19,611 bases of DNA from Streptosporangiaceae bacterium (lineage in GTDB: Bacteria; Actinomycetota; Actinomycetes; Streptosporangiales; Streptosporangiaceae): NCBI GenBank assembly GCA_030039095.1, contig JASHQP010000722.1, positions 1 through 19,611 of the forward strand, given 5' to 3'. Positions 14,056-19,611 of this stretch are shown in pieces. The notes under the pieces were generated by a model. The model searched no databases. It was not told the origin of the DNA and was given only the letters and a program-made list of their open reading frames with translations. Numbering within the stretch: the stretch's first letter is position 1; each line of letters begins with the position of its first letter. The position numbers were made by a program, and so were the translations under genes.

Positions 14056-15486
14056 ATGCGAAACCTCAGGAATCGTCTGGCCACCGCCATCGTCAGCGTT
14101 GCGGCGCTCGCCGCGGCCGGCCTATCGGCCTGCAGCAGCGGGGCGGCGAACAACGCTTCGCAGGCGAGCACGACCGAGAGCTGCCCCGCCGGCCAGGGGG
14201 CGCAAGGCTCCTCGCACGGCCCCGCGACGATCTCGATCGCCTATAGCTCCACCCAGGAGTTCAACACCGACGCAGAGGCAGCCAACTGGTTCACGATGCT
14301 GAAGGACTCGTTCCAGAAGGCGCATCCCGGCGTCACGGTGAAGCTGGTGCCGATCGGCGGGTCGGAAGCCAACTTCTTCGAGAAGATCTCCCTGATGCTG
14401 CGCGATCCCGCGACGGCACCCGATGTGATCCACGAAGCAACCATCAACGTCGGCCCACAGGTCGAGGCGCGCCAGCTCGCGCCCCTGCAGGGTTACCTCG
14501 ATAAGTGGTCGCAGTGGTCGCAGTTTGCGCCGGCGGTGCGGCTGGGTGGCGTGCCGGGACCGCAGATCTGGCAGATGGTGTCGGGCATGGTCGACTTCGG
14601 CCTGTACTACAACGTCAACCAGTTCCGCAAGGCGGGCCTTCCGGTCCCGTGGCAGCCGCACAGCTGGGCGCAGATACTCTCGGCGGCGCGCGCCATCAAG
14701 CAGAAGGTTCCCGGCACGGTCCCGCTGTTCCTCTACGCCGGCAACCAGATCTACGACCAGACGACGCGTGAGAACTTCCTGCCGCTGCTGCAGGGAACGG
14801 GCGTCCCGGCCACCGACGGACTGCGGTGGGTGGTCGGCGGCAAGGGCATCAGCTCCGTGTTCGGCCTTTACGACACCGTTTTCAGCAGCGGGCTGGGGCC
14901 GTCTCAATCGATGCTCGCCAGCCCGACCGCAGACGGTGAGCTGAGCGGGACGCTGATGCCACACCAGCAGGTGGCCATCGCCCTCGTGGGCTCGTGGGTC
15001 GGCAGCTGGTGGGTCCCGGGCGGCCCCTCGCCCTGGCCGGCCGGATCCAAGACCTATCAGGTAGCGCTGCTGCCTACCGAGAACGGCCAGGCTCCCGGTT
15101 ACGCGACGCAAGCCCAGGGCTCCACGTTCGTGCTCACCTGCGCTTCAAAGCACCGTCAGCTCGCCGCCGAGCTGATGGAAATGGCCGAGGACCAGCACTT
15201 CAACCTCTTGCATGTCCTCTGGACCGGGGAAGTCCCGCCGCGCAGCGACGTCCTCCACGACCCCGCTTATCTGAACTCCGTGCCCTACTACAACAGCGCC
15301 GAGGCCAGCTGGACCAAGTACGCGACGTTCACACCGTCATACAACTACTCGGCGTACTCCACGTGCATCGGGCAGGCCACCGGACTGGTCTCGTCCAGTC
15401 ACCTCGCGGCGTCGCAGGCCGCTCAGGAACTGGACCGGTGCATGACACGGGAGCTGGGTGCCTCGGCCGTAAGCACCAGCGGATGA
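14056..15486 (+). CDS. ABC transporter sugar-binding lipoprotein, first copy
   Basis: Extracellular solute-binding protein (family 1, carbohydrate type) that delivers substrate to the permeases. The 476-residue precursor has a basic N-terminus, a hydrophobic core and the lipobox LSAC with lipidated Cys26. Typical blocks are SIAYSSTQEFN, HPGVTVKLVPIGG, YYNVNQFRKAGLPVPWQP and YAGNQIYDQTTREN. Many Trp and Tyr residues (for example in VGSWWVPGG and VLWTGEVPP) fit stacking against a ring-shaped ligand. The ATG at 14056 has GGAGGGG 5 nt upstream, the strongest site in the operon, fitting the need for excess binding protein. A close paralogue lies at 18028-19491. Its stop overlaps the start of the next gene by 4 nt. 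Confidence 0.94.
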   Translation: MRNLRNRLATAIVSVAALAAAGLSACSSGAANNASQASTTESCPAGQGAQGSSHGPATISIAYSSTQEFNTDAEAANWFTMLKDSFQKAHPGVTVKLVPIGGSEANFFEKISLMLRDPATAPDVIHEATINVGPQVEARQLAPLQGYLDKWSQWSQFAPAVRLGGVPGPQIWQMVSGMVDFGLYYNVNQFRKAGLPVPWQPHSWAQILSAARAIKQKVPGTVPLFLYAGNQIYDQTTRENFLPLLQGTGVPATDGLRWVVGGKGISSVFGLYDTVFSSGLGPSQSMLASPTADGELSGTLMPHQQVAIALVGSWVGSWWVPGGPSPWPAGSKTYQVALLPTENGQAPGYATQAQGSTFVLTCASKHRQLAAELMEMAEDQHFNLLHVLWTGEVPPRSDVLHDPAYLNSVPYYNSAEASWTKYATFTPSYNYSAYSTCIGQATGLVSSSHLAASQAAQELDRCMTRELGASAVSTSG

Positions 15487-17726
15487 GCATCCTGCCCGAA
15501 CGGGACGCCCCGGCGGTCGAGCCGGTCCGTGGCTTCGAACCGCCGGGGGTGTGGGCTTACACGGATGGTCCCTCGGTCACGCCAGGGTCGGCGGTCAGCG
15601 TACGGGTCAGCGCGCCCGCCAGCTATGAACTCGCCGTGAAGCGCCTCGGCGTGACGGCGATACTGCAGCGAGGGGCGGGCGAGGCCGCCGAGCGGCGCGA
15701 CGCCGAGATCCTGCACCAGAGCGTGTTCACGAGCGCAACCCCTCAGCTGATCCGGCCCGGTTCGTACGTCCGGGTCGGCGGCAGCCGGGTGCCGGCCCGG
15801 CCGCTGACCCTCGGGTGCTGGCTGAGGCTCTGGCGAGCCCCGTGCATCGACACCCTGCAGTGGGCGTGGTCAGGGCTCGTGAGCGAATTCGACTACCCCG
15901 ATCGATGCCGGTTCGGGCTGCTGGTCAACCACGCCGGCCAGCCCGTCGGATACGTGGGCGACGGAGGCCCGTTCCGGACGGCATGGCTGCACGTAGGGTC
16001 CGCCGACCTCCGGCCGGACTACGGCGCATGGCACCATCTGGCTCTCGTCGTCGACGGCGACAAGGGCCGCCTGTACCTCGATGGCGAGCCGGTCAGCCCG
16101 GAACGCCCGGTCCCCGCAGAATTGGCCGACCCGCCGAAAGGACGGCTCCGCATCGGCGCGACCGCCGAGGCGGGCGAGGCCGCCAACTTCCTGGACGCCG
16201 ACATCGCGCAGCCGTTCATCTGCTCGGTCGCGGCAAGCGAAGCGGAGCTGAGGCAGATTGCCCGCGCCGGCGCTCGGCACGGCCCCGCCGAGGCAGGGTT
16301 CCGCCACATCGAAGGCCTCTGGCTGCTCGCCGAGGAACGGGGAACGTTCGTGGCCGACAGCTCTGGCCACCAACGCCACGGGACCCTCGTGAATGGCGGC
16401 TCGTGGCAGGTCGGCGGGCCCGCCTTCGACGCGTCGCTGGGCGGCAAAGGCTACCTGCCGGAGCGTGACCGGTCCCGCGGCCATGGTCTGCGCCTCTCCA
16501 GTGACGACCTGATCGATTGCGGCTGGCAGGCTGCGGCCACGGTCACGATCCGCAGCGACGCCCCTTCGGGCATCTACGCGGCCACCGTGCGGCTGACCGG
16601 ACAGCCGGAGACGAGCACACTGACCGTGCCGTTCGTTGTCGTCAGGACCGTGCCGCGGCACCCGGGCAGCATCGCCCTGCTGTGCGCCACCAACACCTGG
16701 CACGCCTACGGCCGGATACCACGGGACGAGGTCCGCGTCCCCGGGCTGACCTCGTCCTTCTACACGCGTCACCTGAACGGCCGGCCCTATTTCCGGCTGG
16801 GGCTCGCGATGCCGATCCCACGGGCCGACCCGTACGGCTTCGAGTCGGCCCGCGCCGCCCGCACGCGGCACTCACACCTGGTCCGTCCGGAACTCTTCGC
16901 CCAGGCGTGGCTGACGGCGGAGGGGTACCCGTTCGAGTGCATCACCGACGGTGAGCTCGACCAGGAGCCGGGGCTGCTGGGGCGATTCGCGGTCCTCATG
17001 ATTTGCGGGCACAGCGAGTACTGGACGTCCGCCATGCGAGAAGGGGTCGAGTCCTACTTGCAAGGCGGCGGGCGGGTGCTATGCCTGTCCGGCAACACGC
17101 TGTACTGGCGGGTGAGTTCCGGGGGCGACGGGCGCACTCTCGAGTCCCGCAAGACGAGCCAAGCCGGAGGGGAATGGCTCCCGCCGACCGAATGGGGCGA
17201 GCGCTGGCACAGTGACGACGGCATGCCGGGCGGCGCCTGGGCGCTCATCGGCGCGCCCAGCAGGCACGTCCTCGGGCTTGATATGCAGGGCATGATCGAC
17301 GATGGCGCGCCAGCCTCGTTTTCCGCCTTCCGGGTCATCGCCCCTGATCACTTCCTGCTGACCCAGCCCGAGCGTGTCCCGGTCTCGCGGTTCGGAACGA
17401 TCGGCGAACTGTGCCTGAACGGGCCTAAGGCGAGCGGATACGAGATGGACGCAACCCCGCCGGTGGTGGGCACCGGCACCCTCCCTGAGGGCATGGAGGT
17501 GCTCGCGAGTGCGACCGGCCAGGACCTCATCGAGCCCGCCGGGCCGGTGCCCGACCACGGTGGCGACATCGTCTACTGGCGTCGTCCCGGTGGGGGCGAG
17601 GTCGTCAACGCCGGCAGCATCGCGGTCAGCGGCGCCCTCGCCGTCGACCCCGGCATCGGGACCCTGGTGCGGAACGTGCTGGCGCACTTCGGGGTGGAGC
17701 GCGCGGCATGTGCCCGCGCGCAGTAG
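15483..17726 (+). CDS. N,N-dimethylformamidase large-subunit-like protein
   Basis: The 747-residue protein resembles the catalytic beta subunit of N,N-dimethylformamidase (about 760 residues), a mononuclear iron amidohydrolase. A LamG/ConA-like lectin domain spans about 105-230 (LTLGCWL near 108, AWHHLALVVDG near 182). A glutamine-amidotransferase-like core follows from about 380. The GHSEYW motif at 509-514 gives His510 and Glu512, which with Asn538 in SGNTLYW and Lys557 reproduce the spacing I recall for the dimethylformamidase site (His519, Glu521, Asn547, Lys567). Tyr409 in TNTWHAYG and Tyr427 or Tyr436 are candidate tyrosine ligands, and Glu654 lies in GYEMD. There is no signal peptide. 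The start is ATG 15483, overlapping the binding-protein stop (ATGA). The small dimethylformamidase subunit is not seen. The substrate is unknown; an amide-bearing sugar or cyclitol is inferred from context. Confidence 0.82.
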   Translation: MSILPERDAPAVEPVRGFEPPGVWAYTDGPSVTPGSAVSVRVSAPASYELAVKRLGVTAILQRGAGEAAERRDAEILHQSVFTSATPQLIRPGSYVRVGGSRVPARPLTLGCWLRLWRAPCIDTLQWAWSGLVSEFDYPDRCRFGLLVNHAGQPVGYVGDGGPFRTAWLHVGSADLRPDYGAWHHLALVVDGDKGRLYLDGEPVSPERPVPAELADPPKGRLRIGATAEAGEAANFLDADIAQPFICSVAASEAELRQIARAGARHGPAEAGFRHIEGLWLLAEERGTFVADSSGHQRHGTLVNGGSWQVGGPAFDASLGGKGYLPERDRSRGHGLRLSSDDLIDCGWQAAATVTIRSDAPSGIYAATVRLTGQPETSTLTVPFVVVRTVPRHPGSIALLCATNTWHAYGRIPRDEVRVPGLTSSFYTRHLNGRPYFRLGLAMPIPRADPYGFESARAARTRHSHLVRPELFAQAWLTAEGYPFECITDGELDQEPGLLGRFAVLMICGHSEYWTSAMREGVESYLQGGGRVLCLSGNTLYWRVSSGGDGRTLESRKTSQAGGEWLPPTEWGERWHSDDGMPGGAWALIGAPSRHVLGLDMQGMIDDGAPASFSAFRVIAPDHFLLTQPERVPVSRFGTIGELCLNGPKASGYEMDATPPVVGTGTLPEGMEVLASATGQDLIEPAGPVPDHGGDIVYWRRPGGGEVVNAGSIAVSGALAVDPGIGTLVRNVLAHFGVERAACARAQ

Positions 17727-17811
17727 GCCGCTGCCAGCGGGCATTCCGGGCTGGCCTCCCTGGCCGCGGGTGAACGCAGCGGGCCCGCCTCGATATATGT
17801 TCTTAATAGAG

Positions 17812-17825
17812 AATGTATTTACATT
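17812..17825. promoter_or_regulatory. AATGTA-TT-TACATT inverted repeat in AT-rich island
   Basis: A perfect 6-bp inverted repeat with a 2-nt centre lies in an AT-rich island that stands out from the GC-rich surroundings. It overlaps a possible -35 box (TTTACA, 17818-17823). The octamer TTACATTT (17819-17826) also occurs inside the spacer of the aminotransferase promoter (9671-9678), in the same orientation, which may point to a shared regulator. Confidence 0.4.
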
Positions 17826-17846
17826 TGTTCATCGACACGATAGCTT
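17818..17846 (+). promoter_or_regulatory. Possible promoter of the second binding protein
   Basis: TTTACA (17818-17823) is followed after 17 nt by TAGCTT (17841-17846). The -35 matches five of six consensus bases and the -10 is weak. This would leave a leader of about 175 nt before the ATG at 18028. The alternative is a start nearer the gene, driven from the TTGACA at 17935-17940. Confidence 0.3.
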
Positions 17847-17931
17847 CAGCTCGTAGCTTCCGCCCGCAGGCAGGAAGTGCACCCGTCCGCTGGTGAGCGC
17901 TCAGGTGCAAACGGAACCGTGCTTGACGGTC

Positions 17932-17941
17932 GTCTTGACAA
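17932..17941 (+). promoter_or_regulatory. GTCTTGACAA motif upstream of second binding protein
   Basis: This 10-mer is identical to the one upstream of the leftward operon (9486-9495, minus strand), and both lie upstream of, and in the same orientation as, their genes. Some further similarity follows at both places (AAC-GCCAGC then TTGCGC). It contains a perfect -35 hexamer, but no good -10 is seen 16-18 nt downstream. Confidence 0.4.
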
Positions 17942-18027
17942 CAAAAGAGGCAGGCAACCGCCAGCAGTGATTGCGCAAGGCTGCTAGCCCCTGCGGCCTC
18001 TGGCCGTAGGCGGGAGGAGAGCAAGCG

Positions 18028-19491
18028 ATGAAGACGAGACCGCGGACTGGCTGGACCGGTCACCTGCTACTGAACGGGGCAATCCCTGGCCGTCGTCGCG
18101 CGCTGGCCACTGTGGTCACCGCCGGCTTGGTCCTGACCGGGCTGGCGGCCTGCAGCTCGGGCGGCGGTGCCACGGCTGCCGGCTCAACATCTTGCGGGAC
18201 GAAGGGCGCCCAGGGCTCGGCTCACGGGCCGGCCACGGTTTCGATCGCCTACAGCTCCACGCAGGAGTTCAATGCCAACAACCAGGCCGTCGAGTGGTTC
18301 AACAAGCTGAAGGCCACCTTCCAGCAGGAACACCCTGGTGTAACTGTCCAGCTGGAGCCCATAGGTGGCTCGTATGACGACTTCGTGCAGAAGGTCGAGC
18401 TGATGCTGCGATCGCCCTCCACAACCCCCGACGTAATCCACGAATGGAGCGAACAGGTGGGCGGCCAGGTCGAAGCGGGACAGCTCGCGCCGCTCAACAG
18501 ATACCTGGACAGCTGGCAATACTGGAAGTACTTCCCCCAGGCCATCCGGCTTGGAGGCGTGCCGGGGCCGAACATCTACCAGATGATCTCGGGCGTCAAC
18601 GACTACGGCCTCTATTACAACGTGAGCCAGTTCCGTCAGGCTGGGATTCCGGTCCCCTGGCAACCGAAGAGCTGGCAGGCGATACTTGCAGCGGCCCGCA
18701 CGCTCAAGGCGAAGGATCCGGGCACGATCCCGCTGTGGGTCTATGCCGGGAACCAGCTGTATGACCAGACGACTCGCGAGAACTTCCTTCCCCTACTGCA
18801 GGGCACCGGGAGCCCAGTGACCAAAGGGGTCAAGTGGGTGGTGAGCAGTAAGGGCCTGACTTCAGTGTTCGACTTTTACCACGCCGTCTTCTCCGGCGGC
18901 CTCGGCCCTTCCGAGTCGTATCTGGCCAACCCCTCGGCCGACAGCACCGTCGACGGCACCTTGATGCCAAAGCAGAAGGTGGCGATCGCGCTGGTGGGAA
19001 ACTGGGACGGGAGCTGGTGGATACCGGGCGGGCCAACTCCGTGGGCCCAGGGTGCGACCGCCTATCACGTGGCCCAGTTGCCAACCGAGAACGGACCGGG
19101 ATACGCCAACCAGGCACAGGGCTCGACGTTCGTCATGACGTGCGCGTCACGCCACCGACTGCTGGCCGCCGACTTGATGAAGCTCGCTGAGAGTCCGCAA
19201 TTCAACCTCCTGCACGTGCTGTGGACGGGCGAGGTGCCACCACAGACCGATCTGCTCTCCAACCCGACATATCTGAAGTCCGTCCCCTATTTCAACCAGG
19301 CCGAGTCGAGCTGGCTGACGGACGCGGCATTCACTCCTTCGTACAACTACGAGCCGTACGCCACTTGCGTCGGGGAGATAACCGGACAGATCGAGGCCAG
19401 CGGCCTTTCGGCCGCCACCGCGGCGCAAGAGTTTCAATCCTGTGCCACCCGCGGCATAGGTGCCTCTGCGGTCACTTCGGTGCGGGGCTAG
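18028..19491 (+). CDS. ABC transporter sugar-binding lipoprotein, second copy
   Basis: Second extracellular solute-binding lipoprotein, 487 residues, clearly a paralogue of the one at 14056-15486. Long stretches are identical or nearly so, such as SIAYSSTQEFN, the IRLGGVPGP region, YDQTTRENFLPLLQGTG and NLLHVLWTGEVPP. The lipobox is LAAC with Cys42; the leader is about 16 residues longer than in the first copy and has an unusual basic, Trp-containing start. The ATG at 18028 is chosen because GGGAGGAG lies 8-9 nt upstream. It sits 301 bp after the dimethylformamidase-like gene with its own regulatory-looking upstream region. It probably feeds the same permeases, either with a different but related ligand or under different conditions. 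It has no permeases of its own in the window. Confidence 0.93.
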   Translation: MKTRPRTGWTGHLLLNGAIPGRRRALATVVTAGLVLTGLAACSSGGGATAAGSTSCGTKGAQGSAHGPATVSIAYSSTQEFNANNQAVEWFNKLKATFQQEHPGVTVQLEPIGGSYDDFVQKVELMLRSPSTTPDVIHEWSEQVGGQVEAGQLAPLNRYLDSWQYWKYFPQAIRLGGVPGPNIYQMISGVNDYGLYYNVSQFRQAGIPVPWQPKSWQAILAAARTLKAKDPGTIPLWVYAGNQLYDQTTRENFLPLLQGTGSPVTKGVKWVVSSKGLTSVFDFYHAVFSGGLGPSESYLANPSADSTVDGTLMPKQKVAIALVGNWDGSWWIPGGPTPWAQGATAYHVAQLPTENGPGYANQAQGSTFVMTCASRHRLLAADLMKLAESPQFNLLHVLWTGEVPPQTDLLSNPTYLKSVPYFNQAESSWLTDAAFTPSYNYEPYATCVGEITGQIEASGLSAATAAQEFQSCATRGIGASAVTSVRG

Positions 19492-19611
19492 CGGCAAGGC
19501 CAGTAAGTTAAGCGATTTGCCCGCCTGTCAAGGCGTGTCGGTTGGTGCGAAGGCAGCGGGGCTCCGGTAAGTGAGGTTTGTCCACCAAAGACATGCCTTG
19601 CCCCGGGAGCC

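Larger units (their letters stand above)
17727..18027. other. Intergenic region upstream of second binding protein
   Basis: This 301-bp gap contains a weak hairpin right after the preceding stop (CCGCT/AGCGG, 17728-17740, no T-tract), a striking AT-rich island (about 17791-17845) with a small inverted repeat, and the GTCTTGACAA motif at 17932-17941. Nothing in it looks like a gene. It suggests the second binding protein has its own promoter. Confidence 0.6.

Noticed and set aside
14994..15482. N-terminal extension of the dimethylformamidase-like protein
   Set aside because: This stretch is the out-of-frame shadow of the binding-protein gene; the ATGA overlap at 15483-15486 is the natural start.
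17728..17740. Rho-independent terminator after the dimethylformamidase-like gene
   Set aside because: The stem is only 5 bp with a 3-nt loop and there is no T-tract, so it is too weak to call.
19492..19611. Terminator or new gene start after the second binding protein
   Set aside because: GGCAAGGC (19493-19500) and GCCTTGCC (19595-19602) are complementary but about 95 nt apart with no T-tract, and no coding frame with a ribosome site is visible in the last 120 bases.

Overview
The window is high-GC DNA with GTG and TTG starts, strong GGAGG-type ribosome sites and tightly overlapping genes. Protein families such as the Cgl0159-type aldolase, LysM cell-wall proteins with alanine-rich signal peptides, and split nitrile hydratase point to an actinobacterium, probably a soil or filamentous type. 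No RNA genes, CRISPR arrays, insertion sequences or phage genes were seen.

Left part (1-2481, minus strand): a partial eight-helix membrane protein of unknown function, preceded in transcription by a compact three-gene cobalt-type nitrile hydratase operon. Its beta subunit is split into separate N- and C-terminal genes, as in thiocyanate hydrolase and toyocamycin nitrile hydratase. Next comes a 333-bp divergent promoter region (2482-2814) holding a perfect 9-bp inverted repeat right behind a good -35/-10 pair. It is followed by a plus-strand secreted LysM protein with a phage-tail-lysozyme-like domain (2815-3822). A converging 228-bp gap carries a 14-bp inverted repeat and a fragment of an oxidoreductase gene.

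Central and right part (4051-19491): a divergent catabolic and transport locus built around a 401-bp promoter region (9342-9742). Leftward: Cgl0159-family aldolase, sugar ABC transporter ATPase, Gfo/Idh/MocA oxidoreductase, IolE-like TIM-barrel isomerase/dehydratase and a second Gfo/Idh/MocA oxidoreductase. Rightward: DegT/DnrJ/EryC1 aminotransferase, third Gfo/Idh/MocA oxidoreductase, two ABC permeases, a lipoprotein binding protein and a large protein related to the catalytic subunit of N,N-dimethylformamidase. A second, closely similar binding lipoprotein follows.

The ATPase on one arm and the permeases on the other complete one importer, so the two arms very probably act together. Inositol-type enzymes, a PLP sugar or cyclitol aminotransferase and an amidase-like metalloenzyme suggest uptake and breakdown of an amino- or amide-bearing cyclitol or sugar. 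The substrate is an inference. This locus is the best candidate here for an undescribed system.
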